Source: Streptosporangium canum
Lineage (GTDB): Bacteria > Actinomycetota > Actinomycetes > Streptosporangiales > Streptosporangiaceae
DNA length: 64,000 nt
Assembly: GCF_900113865.1 (NCBI RefSeq)
Contig: NZ_FOQY01000011.1
Span: 123,776-187,775, forward strand
Direction: 5' to 3'
The notes under the pieces were generated by a model that saw only the letters and a list, made by a program, of their open reading frames with translations, was not told where the DNA came from and did not search any database. The translations under genes and the position numbers were made by a program. Below are positions 1-7,094 of this stretch, piece after piece (the first letter of the stretch is position 1; every line of letters starts with the position of its first letter).

Positions 1-1
1 G

Positions 2-529
2 TCGGTGGTGGTGACGGAGCTGGAGGGGCGGCGGGTCGTGGTCTCCGCCGGCGGCGACGGGGCACGGGTGTGGGATCTGGCCACCCGCGAGCAGATCGGC
101 AGGCCGTTCACCGCGCAGACCGACGGGGACACGACGACCGTGACGGTGACGGTGACGGAGTTCGAGGGGCGGCCGGTCGTCGTCTCCGGTGCCGCCGGTG
201 GCGACGACAGCACGGTGCGGGTGTGGGACCTGGCCACGCGTGAGCAGATCGGTCAGCCGTTCACCGGCCACACCGAAGGCGTCGAGTCGGTGGTGGTGAC
301 GGAGCTGCAGGGGCGGCCGGTCGTCGTCTCCGGCGGCTACGACGGAATACGGGTGTGGGATCTGGCCACCCGCGAACAGATCGGCAAAGTGTTCGGCACC
401 CCCACCCACGGGATCACGTCGATGCTGGTGACGGAGCTGGAAGGGCGGCCGGTCCTCCTCACCGGCGACTTCGACGGCAGAGTGCGGGTGTGGAGCCTGG
501 GCCCGCCCGCCCCGGCGTCCGGCTCCTGA
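2..529 (+). CDS. WD40 repeat protein, C-terminal part (5' end outside window)
   Basis: The frame is open from the window edge to the TGA at 527-529, so only the last 175 or so residues are visible. They form roughly four units of about 45 residues, each with a core like ELxGRPVVVSGGxDG followed by RVWDLATREQIG and a spacer such as PFTGHT. This is the blade pattern of a WD40 beta-propeller, a protein-interaction scaffold. Actinomycete proteins of this type often carry an N-terminal kinase, HTH or NACHT-like module, but none is visible here, so the full role is unknown. A GTGACG triplication at about 139-160 encodes a short TVTVTV run. Confidence 0.85.
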   Translation, partial: SVVVTELEGRRVVVSAGGDGARVWDLATREQIGRPFTAQTDGDTTTVTVTVTEFEGRPVVVSGAAGGDDSTVRVWDLATREQIGQPFTGHTEGVESVVVTELQGRPVVVSGGYDGIRVWDLATREQIGKVFGTPTHGITSMLVTELEGRPVLLTGDFDGRVRVWSLGPPAPASGS

Positions 530-711
530 ACCCCGGCGCCCGGCTCGCGAGTTCCCGGTGCCCGGCCCCTGAGCGGCCGTCGCCTTCTGCCCGCGCCGCC
601 CGCGCCGGGTGCTCCGACCGCTCTGCCCGCACCGGGTGCCCGCATTCCGACGATCATCCCCGCGGTCCCGCGGTGGACGGGGATCGGCCGGGCCGCCGCC
701 GTCTTCGAGTG

Positions 712-951
712 TCATGAGCTCGGCCACCCACCGTCGTCTCCGAGCCAGACGAGGTTGGAGCGGAGCCGCGACGCGGCGCTGCGGGCGCTCGTCCATCGGC
801 CGAACCCGTTGACCACGCCGACGGTCGCCGCCGTGCCGCACGGCAGGGCCAGCCCGTAGGCCACCACCTCCACGACGATCTCCTCGCCGTCCTCCCCGGT
901 CTCCTGGACCAGCGCGAACATACGCGGCAGCCCCCCGGCCAGTGCCCGCAC
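712..951 (-). CDS. small hypothetical protein
   Basis: A short minus-strand frame ending at TGA 714-712. The translation from a GTG at 951 looks protein-like: a hydrophobic/acidic segment with MFALVQE, EIVVEVVAYGLALP and GFGRWTSARSAASRL, similar in style to small conserved actinomycete proteins, but I cannot name a family. An ATG at 921 is an alternative start. The same frame is open up to 1116, but that upstream part is antisense to the DUF5753 remnant on the plus strand and is unlikely to be coding. No convincing ribosome binding site was found, so both existence and start are uncertain. Confidence 0.45.
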   Translation of the reverse strand: MRALAGGLPRMFALVQETGEDGEEIVVEVVAYGLALPCGTAATVGVVNGFGRWTSARSAASRLRSNLVWLGDDGGWPSS

Positions 952-961
952 CCCTTCCCCG

Positions 962-1510
962 GTGAGAGGCGGGTCGTCCCCGGCGAGAGACGAATCGGGC
1001 TTCCGGGCCAAGTCGTCCCCGCCGTCTCCGATCTCGCCATACGCGCGGGCGGCGATCACGGCGGCCGAGTACGACGCGAAGAGCGAGCAGATCGACCGTT
1101 GGGTCGAACTCCGCATGACCCGTCAAGGGATCCTCGAACGGGAAGATCCGCCTCGGTTCTCAGCGATCATCGATGAGGCCGTACTGCGTCGCGAGGTCGG
1201 CGGCCCGGAATGTCTGGCGGCCCAACTTCGACACCTGGCCGGATGTGCTGCCGGACCGAACATCGAGATCCGTGTGCTGCCGTTCAGCGCCGGGGCGCAC
1301 GCCAGCCCGACCGGCGCGTTCCGTATTTTCACGATGGAGAAGCCGTTCCCCGAGGTCGGCTATGCGGAGACGCCGAAGGGCGCTATCTATGTGGAATCAC
1401 CCGATACCCAGCGCTTCGCACGGACGTACGATGAATTGCGAGAGCTGGCCCTCACGCCCGAGGCGTCGGCTGAGCTGATCTCCGCGACGGCAGAGAAACT
1501 GTCGCGGTGA
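962..1510 (+). pseudogene. 5'-truncated XRE-family regulator (DUF5753 domain remnant)
   Basis: From about 1036 the frame encodes the C-terminal DUF5753 ligand/partner domain of actinomycete XRE regulators: a YDAKSEQIDRWVELRMTRQ helix, then PPRFSAIIDEAVLRREVG, IEIRVLPFSAGAHASPTG and the C-terminal helix. The N-terminal helix-turn-helix and first part of DUF5753 (normally about 100 residues) are missing. The 25 residues before the domain look like noise and are antisense to another reading frame. It overlaps the next gene by four bases (GTGA), the usual arrangement for XRE/DUF397 pairs. I read it as a broken regulator whose DNA-binding half was lost; a short functional protein is less likely. 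Confidence 0.75.
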
Positions 1511-1758
1511 ACCGGATGGAAGGGCATGGCATGCCTACCCCCGAGGACCTGGCCAATGTTGCCTGGCACATCAGCACGAAGAGCGAGAACGGCGGCGGAA
1601 GCTGTGTGGAAGCCGGGCCGCTGGCCGATGGCAGCGGGCGGGTCGCCGTACGGCACAGCCATCACCCCGACGGCCAGGTGATCGTCTACACCCGCGCCGA
1701 GTGGGAGGCGTTCACCGGCGGCGTCAAGGACGGGGAGTTCGACTTCCCCTCCCCGTGA
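1507..1758 (+). CDS. DUF397 domain protein
   Basis: An 83-residue protein with the DUF397 signature: W(H)xSTKSENGGGSCVEAGPLADGSGRVAVRHS, then VIVYTRAEWEAFTGGVKDGEFD. Small DUF397 proteins are the standard partners of XRE/DUF5753 regulators in actinomycetes, including pairs that affect differentiation. Start GTG 1507 overlaps the stop of the regulator remnant; ATG 1516 or 1531 would also work. Because the upstream regulator has lost its HTH, this gene may be an orphan. Confidence 0.8.
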   Translation: MNRMEGHGMPTPEDLANVAWHISTKSENGGGSCVEAGPLADGSGRVAVRHSHHPDGQVIVYTRAEWEAFTGGVKDGEFDFPSP

Positions 1759-1840
1759 CGCGCGAGGAGACGCCCACGCCGTCATCAGGAACGGAGCACC
1801 GGTCGTCCGCACCTGCCGACGACCGGATTCAGCCGCGTGA

Positions 1841-2518
1841 TCAGACTTGCTGCTGGGGGCCGGCCCAGGGCGTGCTCCAGTCGATGTCCTCACCGTTCAG
1901 ACGTACTGTCGGTGTCCCTTCGACCTTCCGGGTGAGGGCCAGTTCGGACACCTCTGCGGCGCGGTCGGAGCTCTCCCGGGAGTTCAGGCAGGCGGCGAAA
2001 TCGGCCTCGGCGATGCCGACCTTTCTCGCATAGGCCACCAGATCCTCGATGGCGAACCCGCCCTCCGCCGTTTCCTCCGGCTGGTGGGTGTACAGCTCGT
2101 CGTGATAGGCCAGCCATTTGCGGGGATCCGTCACGCACAACGATGCTTTCAGCGCGCGGTGTGAGTTGTCGTGAGTGACGGGCGATTTCTCCTTGCGGAA
2201 AATGGTCATCGGATAATAGACGACCTTGATCTTTCCTTGAACCGCCCACTGCTTGATGGTCTCGCCATTGGTCCGTTCGAATTCCTGGCAGTAGGGGCAC
2301 TGGTAGTCCTCGTAAACCTCCAGAACAGGGCTTTTCACGCCGCGTTGGGCCATGACGACGCTGCCGTCGGGCCGCAGAGTGATCAGATCCGATGGCGTGG
2401 CGGCGTTCGCGGGAATGCCGTCGGGCCTGCTCGACGTGATCGCGACCGTGACCAGGATGACGGCCGCGGCCACGAGGACGGGCAGGATCGTCTTCCTTCG
2501 GACGCGGGGGGAGTTCAC
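1841..2518 (-). CDS. membrane-anchored DsbA-family thiol-disulfide oxidoreductase
   Basis: A thioredoxin-fold protein of about 225 residues. A positively charged N-terminus is followed by one transmembrane segment (about residues 10-28, TILPVLVAAAVILVTVAI) and an extracytoplasmic domain with the redox motif CPYC (Cys74, Cys77, preceded by EDYQ) and a cis-Pro loop EGTPTVRLNG near the C-terminus. This matches actinobacterial DsbA/DSBA-like thioredoxins that oxidise or isomerise disulfides in exported proteins. The frame stays open to 2743, but the extra N-terminal residues look unconserved; GTG 2518 or TTG 2527 place the charged residues and anchor normally. Divergent from the polyprenyl synthetase gene. 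Confidence 0.8.
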   Translation of the reverse strand: MNSPRVRRKTILPVLVAAAVILVTVAITSSRPDGIPANAATPSDLITLRPDGSVVMAQRGVKSPVLEVYEDYQCPYCQEFERTNGETIKQWAVQGKIKVVYYPMTIFRKEKSPVTHDNSHRALKASLCVTDPRKWLAYHDELYTHQPEETAEGGFAIEDLVAYARKVGIAEADFAACLNSRESSDRAAEVSELALTRKVEGTPTVRLNGEDIDWSTPWAGPQQQV

Positions 2519-2764
2519 GGTGCTCAAAAATCCGCCTATCGATCTGAGGTCGTTCCCGCTCGGCCTCTCGGCGGCCGGGGCCGGTCGGTCCGAGCGCGAA
2601 CGCTGGGTGATCACATACGGTACGTGGTCATCTCGCTCTCGGCGGGCGCTGCCGCGGCCGTGGCCATGGAGGGGCCGGGGCTCTGGCGCGTGACCCGCCG
2701 CGTATTCCACAAGGGCCGACATCCTCCCCGGCAACTGCGGCATCCCGATCTGAGAGGGGTCTCA

Positions 2765-2781
2765 GCGACGCTCAGCGTCGC
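2765..2781. repeat. 17-bp inverted repeat between divergent genes
   Basis: GCGACGC-TCA-GCGTCGC, perfect 7-bp arms with a 3-bp centre, in the region between the dsbA-like gene and the polyprenyl synthetase gene. It could be an operator or a small hairpin; nothing else in the sequence decides between them. Confidence 0.4.
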
Positions 2782-2847
2782 CACAGCGATCATCGGGCAG
2801 CGTGGGAGGCGGTTGGCCAGGGGGCCGAGGCGAGGAGAGGGAGTGCC

Positions 2848-3828
2848 GTGCTTACCCATGTCGCGCGTCCAGAGGAGATCCTCAACAGCCCGGCGATCTC
2901 TGCCGGGCTGGTGCGGGTGGAGAGCCGTATCCGGCGGCTGAGCACCTCCTCCCGGTTACCGCTCATCAACAGCGCGGCCGGGCGGATCACCGGCGCCGGG
3001 GGCAAGCGGCTGCGGCCCGCGCTGACGCTGGCGACCGCGCTCGCGCTGGACGGGTCCCTCAGCAACCGGGTGGTCACCGCGGCGGCGTGCGTGGAGCTGA
3101 TCCACGCTGGGTCGCTGGTCCACGACGACCTCATGGACAAGGCCGCCGAGCGCAGGGGGGTGCGGACCCTCAACGCCGAGCTCGGTGACGCCAGGGCGCT
3201 GGTGGTCGGGGACTTCATGCTCGCCAGGGCCGGGCTCGCCGCGCTCTCCGTGGTCTCCAAGCCGGTCGCCCAGACGCTCGCCGCCGTGGTCGTCGAGCTG
3301 GCCGAGGGGCAGTTCCAGGAGATCGCCGAGCTGTTCGACCCCGGCCGCGCCCCCGAGGACGCGCTGCGGTCGATCACGGGCAAGACCGCGTCCCTGTTCC
3401 GGGCGAGCTGCCTGGTCGCCCACCCGGACGGGCGGAGCATGGCCGAGTACGGCGAGCGGTTCGGCGTCCTGTTCCAGGTCCTCGACGACCTGCTGGACCT
3501 GGCCTCCACCGCCAAGCGGCTCGGCAAGCCGGTCGGCAACGACCTCAGGCAGGGTGTCTACACCCTCCCGCTGCTGCTGGCGCTCCAGCACGACCACGGG
3601 GACCTGCGGTCCTTCCTCGGCAGGCGGCTGAGCGAGGACGAGATCATGGTCCTGCTCACCCGCCTGCGGAGCGGCCGCATGATCGACGACACCCTGGAGT
3701 ATTGCCGGGGGCTGGCGTCCGACGCCCTGGCCTCGCTCCCGGTCATCGCCGACCCGGAGATCGCCGCCGCCCTGTACGGCCTGCCGGCCGCCTATATCGA
3801 CTGGACGGAGTCGCTGCTCGTCAGGTGA
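2848..3828 (+). CDS. polyprenyl diphosphate synthase
   Basis: Trans-isoprenyl diphosphate synthase that extends allylic diphosphates with isopentenyl diphosphate to make all-trans polyprenyl diphosphates (e.g. menaquinone side chain). 326 residues, normal family length. Visible motifs: GKRLRP at 52-57, first Asp-rich motif HDDLMD (Asp93, 94, 97), GKTASLF around 178-184, second Asp-rich motif DDLLD at 213-217 followed by GKPVGNDLRQG. Start is GTG 2848 with a good GAGGAGAGGG ribosome binding site about six bases upstream. Its last 23 codons lie in an 89-bp sequence repeated at 5104-5192 beyond the toxin-antitoxin pair. Chain length cannot be read from the sequence. Confidence 0.92.
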   Translation: MLTHVARPEEILNSPAISAGLVRVESRIRRLSTSSRLPLINSAAGRITGAGGKRLRPALTLATALALDGSLSNRVVTAAACVELIHAGSLVHDDLMDKAAERRGVRTLNAELGDARALVVGDFMLARAGLAALSVVSKPVAQTLAAVVVELAEGQFQEIAELFDPGRAPEDALRSITGKTASLFRASCLVAHPDGRSMAEYGERFGVLFQVLDDLLDLASTAKRLGKPVGNDLRQGVYTLPLLLALQHDHGDLRSFLGRRLSEDEIMVLLTRLRSGRMIDDTLEYCRGLASDALASLPVIADPEIAAALYGLPAAYIDWTESLLVR

Positions 3829-3847
3829 GGGTGACCGGTAGGTCCTT
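3759..3847. repeat. 89-bp direct repeat, left copy
   Basis: Matches 5104-5192 at 87 of 89 positions (differences at 3787 G/A and 3839 T/C), offset exactly 1345 bp. The left copy contains the functional 3' end of the synthase gene (stop 3826-3828) and also a vestigial 27-bp tail of the P450 gene on the opposite strand (its stop would be 3823-3821; the one difference there is synonymous). The two copies bracket the toxin-antitoxin pair. Confidence 0.95.
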
Positions 3848-3920
3848 TTCATCGCTCTTCTCAGCAAAAGACGCCGGAGTCTGTCGCTCCGTCTCCCCTC
3901 GGGTTACATTTATTTCAGAT

Positions 3921-3934
3921 AACATCTTGATGTT
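3921..3934. promoter_or_regulatory. palindrome, probable antitoxin operator
   Basis: AACATC-TT-GATGTT, a perfect 6-2-6 inverted repeat immediately followed by the GGAGG ribosome binding site (3935-3939) of the HTH antitoxin gene. Toxin-antitoxin operons are usually autoregulated by the antitoxin binding a palindrome at this place. The role is inferred. Confidence 0.55.
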
Positions 3935-3944
3935 GGAGGTGATC

Positions 3945-4394
3945 ATGTCTCGTCCCGGAGTTCTGGCCCATGCGACCCGCGTCGAGCCGGTCAACGCTGA
4001 TCGCGAGGTGCTGGCCGAGTTGCAGGCCGCCGACCGCCCTCAGGCGCAACTGGTGCTGCGTGGGTCGGGTGGGCGGGACATCGTGCTCCCCGAAGGACTC
4101 GTGCGCTTGGTGCTGGCGGCCGCTCAGGATCTCGCGGCGGGGAACGCCGTTCTGGCTCTGCCGGTGGAGACACGGCTGACGCCGAACGAGGTCGCGCAAC
4201 TGCTGGGTGTGTCGCGGCCCTTCATCGCCCGGCTACTGGACGAAGGCGAGATCCCCTCTCAGTATCTGCCCGACAGCCGTCATCGTCTGGTCCGCCTTTC
4301 CGACGTCGTGGAGTTCCAGGCTCGTCGCGAGCGCCGCGCCGAAGGACGCCGCAGAATCGCGGAAGTGGCCGAAGAGGCGGATCTGCCCTACTGA
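3945..4394 (+). CDS. helix-turn-helix antitoxin (excisionase-type DNA-binding domain)
   Basis: 149-residue protein. The C-terminal half contains a MerR/excisionase-type winged helix: LTPNEVAQLLGVSRPFIARLLDEGEIPSQYLPDSRHRLV, then a charged helix ending RRIAEVAEEADLPY. This architecture is typical of antitoxins paired with PIN-domain toxins. ATG 3945 is preceded by GGAGG with good spacing; the longer open frame upstream overlaps the synthase 3' end and is not coding. It lies 20 bp before the PIN gene on the same strand, so the two are co-transcribed. The N-terminal half (about residues 1-80) would carry toxin contact, which is an inference from the family. Confidence 0.85.
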   Translation: MSRPGVLAHATRVEPVNADREVLAELQAADRPQAQLVLRGSGGRDIVLPEGLVRLVLAAAQDLAAGNAVLALPVETRLTPNEVAQLLGVSRPFIARLLDEGEIPSQYLPDSRHRLVRLSDVVEFQARRERRAEGRRRIAEVAEEADLPY

Positions 4395-4414
4395 CCTCCC
4401 GGGAGTGCCCGCCG

Positions 4415-4993
4415 ATGGCGCGCGTCTTCGTTGACACCAACGTGCTGTTCCCGTTCTCACTGATGGATCTGATGCTCGCCCTGACCGAGGACGCGGTGCA
4501 CACCGTGGTCTGGAGCGATCATCTGCTGGAGGAGTGGGAACGCGTCATCGTGCGGGAGCGGCATCGCTCCACGTCCGCGGCGGCACGTATCAGCGCGGCG
4601 ATGCGAGAGTTCTTCGCCGACACCCGCGTGTCCGAGGACGACTACAAGCACGTGCTCGAACATCTGGACGGCCCTGACCCAGACGACTGCCACCACATGG
4701 CCGCCGCCATCGTCGGCCGCGCCCAGACCGTGGTCACCTGGAACCTCACTGACTTCCCCGTCGCGACCCTGAGCCGATACGGGTTGACCGTCACCGACCC
4801 CGACACCTACCTGTGCTCGTTGCTGGCGCAGAGTCCCCACGAGGTGGTCGCTGTCTTGGCCCGGATGGCGAAGGGCAAGCGCCGCCCTCCCATGACCGGG
4901 CTGGACATCACCCACGCGCTGGAGCGCGCCGGGGTGCCCGTCTTCGCCCGGCGGGCACGCAACCGCCTGCCCGCCGTATCCGATGAGCCGTGA
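4415..4993 (+). CDS. PIN-domain toxin (VapC-like ribonuclease)
   Basis: 192-residue PIN-domain protein, a Mg-dependent RNase fold used by VapC-type toxins. Acidic metal-binding residues are visible: Asp7 in FVDTNVL, Glu in LLEEWERV around 40, the DPDDCHHMAAA motif around 90, and the Asp of TWNLTDFP. A C-terminal extension of about 50 residues (LLAQSPHEVVAVLARMAKGKRRPPMT) resembles the DUF3368/PIN subgroup linked to excisionase-type antitoxins. ATG 4415 has GGGAG upstream. The downstream 110 bp up to the second 89-bp repeat holds nothing recognisable. Together with the preceding HTH gene it forms a 1.05-kb cassette inserted between two convergent metabolic genes. Confidence 0.85.
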   Translation: MARVFVDTNVLFPFSLMDLMLALTEDAVHTVVWSDHLLEEWERVIVRERHRSTSAAARISAAMREFFADTRVSEDDYKHVLEHLDGPDPDDCHHMAAAIVGRAQTVVTWNLTDFPVATLSRYGLTVTDPDTYLCSLLAQSPHEVVAVLARMAKGKRRPPMTGLDITHALERAGVPVFARRARNRLPAVSDEP

Positions 4994-5103
4994 TCGGCCA
5001 CATAGGCAGAGCGGCGAGCTTGGACCTCGTGTTCGGATCCGCACTCGCCTTTCGGTAAATCGGTCATCCAGGACAGTCGGGCTCTTCCAGATCGGGCTGC
5101 TGT

Positions 5104-5192
5104 GATCGCCGCCGCCCTGTACGGCCTGCCGACCGCCTATATCGACTGGACGGAGTCGCTGCTCGTCAGGTGAGGGTGACCGGCAGGTCCTT
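5104..5192. repeat. 89-bp direct repeat, right copy
   Basis: Right partner of 3759-3847. It holds the functional 3' end of the P450 gene (stop 5168-5166 on the minus strand) and a dead 70-bp copy of the end of the synthase gene (stop 5171-5173). Removing one copy plus the 1256 bp between the copies would recreate two convergent genes overlapping by 8 bp. Confidence 0.95.
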
Positions 5193-6371
5193 GATGCCGT
5201 TGATGAAGTTGGAGCGGAGCCGGCGGGCGGGACCGGCCTGGGTGAGGCCGGGCAGCCGCTCGGCCAGGACCTCGAACAGCACCCGGAGCTCCAGTTTGGC
5301 GAGGTGGTTGCCGAGGCAGAAGTGGGCCCCGCCGCCGCCGAAGCCGATGTGCGGGTTGGGGTCGCGGCCGATGTCGAAGACGCCGGGGTCGGCGAAGACC
5401 TTCTCGTCCCGGTTGGCCGAGCTGTAGAAGACCACGACCTTGTCGTCCTCCTTGACCTCCTGCCCGCCGATCGTCGTGTCGGCGGTGGCCGTACGGCGGA
5501 AGAGGTTCACCGGGGAGACCCAGCGGACGATCTCGTCGGCCGCGGTGCGGGCGAGGGCGGGGTCGGCGACCAGGCGTTCCCACTGCTCGGGGTGCTCGAA
5601 GAAGGCGAGCATGCCGCCGGAGGCCGCGTTGCGGGTGGTCTCGTTGCCCGCCACCACCAGCAGCAGCACGAACAGGTCGAACTCCTCCTCGGTGAGCGTC
5701 TCGCCCGCGGCGTCGGGCATGATCAGCTTGGTGACGATGTCCTCGCGGGGCCGCTCGCGCCGCTCGGCGGCCACGGCGTTGGCGTAGGCGTAGACCTGCA
5801 TGGCCGCGTCCGGACCCCCGGAGGAGTCGGCCGCGTAGTCCGGGTCCTCGGCCCCGATCATCTGGTTGGACCAGTTGAAGATCTTGTCCCGGTCCTCGAC
5901 GGGGGCGCCGAGCAGCTCGCAGATCACGTACAGCGGCAGCGGGGCGGCGATGTCCCTGACGAAGTCGGCCGATCCGCGTCCCTTGGCCTCGTCCACCAGC
6001 TCGTGGCAGATGTCGCGGATGTGCTGCTCCAGGGCGCCCATCATGCGCGGGGTGAAGCCCCGGTTGACCAGGGAGCGACGCCGGGTGTGCTCCGGCGGGT
6101 CCTGGTTGAGCATCATCATCCGCTGGAGCGCGCGCTGGTCCTCGGGCATCTCGTCGAACAGTGCGAGTTTCCTGCTCGACGAGAACAGGTCGGAGCGGCG
6201 GGAGACGTGGACCACGTCGGAGTGGCCGGTGACGGCCCAGAATCCGGGCCATCCCCGCTCGGCGTCGCCCGGGTGCGCGTAGACGGGCGCGTTGGCCCGC
6301 AGCCAGGCGAGCTGGTCGTGAGGCGCGCCGTTCCGCCAGTAGAAATCCTGGTCGACAAGGTTGATGTCCAT
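5166..6371 (-). CDS. cytochrome P450, CYP125-like steroid C26/C27 monooxygenase
   Basis: 401-residue class I bacterial P450. Motifs: I-helix AGNETTRN at 241-248, ExxR as EIVR at 280-283, and heme-binding FGGGGAHFCLG with Cys352. Several stretches resemble mycobacterial CYP125, e.g. MMLNQDPPEHTRRRSLVNRGF, FNWSNQMIGAEDPDYA and the C-terminal RLRSNFINGIKDLPV. CYP125 oxidises the terminal side-chain methyl of cholesterol/cholestenone. ATG 6371 is preceded by GGAGGATC; the open frame extends further but has no better start. A KstR-type box lies 127 bp upstream, supporting membership in the steroid regulon found at 20-31 kb. CYP142 or CYP124 specificity cannot be excluded. Confidence 0.85.
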   Translation of the reverse strand: MDINLVDQDFYWRNGAPHDQLAWLRANAPVYAHPGDAERGWPGFWAVTGHSDVVHVSRRSDLFSSSRKLALFDEMPEDQRALQRMMMLNQDPPEHTRRRSLVNRGFTPRMMGALEQHIRDICHELVDEAKGRGSADFVRDIAAPLPLYVICELLGAPVEDRDKIFNWSNQMIGAEDPDYAADSSGGPDAAMQVYAYANAVAAERRERPREDIVTKLIMPDAAGETLTEEEFDLFVLLLVVAGNETTRNAASGGMLAFFEHPEQWERLVADPALARTAADEIVRWVSPVNLFRRTATADTTIGGQEVKEDDKVVVFYSSANRDEKVFADPGVFDIGRDPNPHIGFGGGGAHFCLGNHLAKLELRVLFEVLAERLPGLTQAGPARRLRSNFINGIKDLPVTLT

Positions 6372-6497
6372 TGATCCTCCTGGGCGAACCGTACGCGCAT
6401 CTCCCCGATGCCGCTGACGGAACCGGAACGCGCCCGCCGCGCTTTCCGGCGGGTGCGGCGCCGATCGTTCGATCAAGCGCTTGGCCAGACGGCTTTC

Positions 6498-6511
6498 TGA
6501 AACGTGTTCTA
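6498..6511. promoter_or_regulatory. KstR-type operator upstream of the P450
   Basis: Read on the minus strand, TAGAACACGTTTCA fits the published KstR motif TnnAACnnGTTnnA at every fixed position. It lies upstream of the minus-strand P450 gene and the same motif appears at the fadA5 and fadD promoters, next to a KstR-like tetR gene. Confidence 0.75.
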
Positions 6512-6543
6512 TTACGGGTGGGCGGGAGAGTCAAGTGAGGGCC

Positions 6544-6579
6544 CGCCGCCTCCGGGGCGCGGGAGCCCCGGAGGCGGCG
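6544..6579. terminator. strong GC hairpin (15-bp arms)
   Basis: Perfect 15-bp inverted repeat CGCCGCCTCCGGGGC (6544-6558) and its complement (6565-6579) with a 6-nt loop. There is no T-run. No gene clearly ends here, so it may be a terminator left from a lost gene or a structure in the P450 upstream region. Confidence 0.5.
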
Positions 6580-6995
6580 TGCGGGTCTCCCGGTTGGTGG
6601 CGGGCTTGTCGCGCCAGAGCGTCAAGTCATCGGGTGTCTGTGCGGCCGTCGCGCTCTTTTCCGGCTCCGCGGGGGCCGTGTGCCGTCCATAGAGGCAGGT
6701 GGTGATGGTGAGTGTGGCCGGCAGGGTGATGCCGAGTCGTCGTCTTGGAGGGTGAGACAACCGATTCCTCCGATCACAGGACCGGCCTGACTCAAGGAGA
6801 TAGCACCGAAACCCCGCTGTAACAAGACGCATCCTCCGATGTTTGGCGGTCATCGATCCGTGGGATCGCCGCTCACATCGGAGGATCCGACCGGTGAGCC
6901 CCGTCGACGCCCGCGCGGTTAAATCCGATGACTGGCGGCGGGGAGTGTGGGGGAGATCCCGCTATACCACTGCCACCTGCGGTTTATCCTCTATA
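6580..6995. other. intergenic region without a supported gene
   Basis: No frame in this stretch gives a protein-like translation. It contains a 12-bp inverted repeat with a 32-bp spacer: ATCCTCCGATGT at 6831-6842 and its complement ACATCGGAGGAT at 6875-6886. It precedes the fucose-type operon and may contain its promoter. The arms contain CGATGT/ACATCG half-sites like those in the GntR-type operators just downstream. Confidence 0.5.
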
Positions 6996-7010
6996 ACAGA
7001 TCGGATGTAT
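6996..7010. promoter_or_regulatory. degenerate GntR-type operator
   Basis: ACAGATCGGATGTAT matches 12 of 15 positions of the palindrome AGACATCGGATGTCT found at the GntR gene (21018-21032). It lies about 85 bp upstream of the hydrolase start, 53 bp from a better site. Confidence 0.4.
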
Positions 7011-7063
7011 CCCCCGCTGAAGGGTTGACATGGAGGTTCGATGTCGTTCAGCATCACGAGACA

Positions 7064-7078
7064 AGACATCCGATGTAT
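7064..7078. promoter_or_regulatory. GntR-type operator in front of the fucose-type operon
   Basis: AGACATCCGATGTAT matches 14 of 15 positions of the perfect palindrome at 21018-21032 (read on the opposite strand). It ends 17 bases before the GTG start of the first operon gene, a position where a bound repressor would block transcription. Confidence 0.65.
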
Positions 7079-7094
7079 GACTGAAGGGTGCGGT

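Noticed and set aside
712-1116. Full 134-codon version of the small minus-strand protein
   Set aside because: The first part is antisense to the DUF5753 remnant; only the part from about 951 looks protein-like.
2519-2743. N-terminal extension of the DsbA-like protein
   Set aside because: Open but Arg/Pro-rich and unlike the family; the charged residues and anchor fit a start near 2518-2527.
3702-3944. Longer version of the antitoxin starting inside the synthetase gene
   Set aside because: Overlaps the synthetase 3' end in another frame; ATG 3945 has a much better ribosome binding site.
6512-6853. 113-codon minus-strand frame between the P450 and the fucose-type operon
   Set aside because: Its translation shows no domain and includes the GC hairpin; no ribosome binding site. 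Kept only as gene-free sequence.
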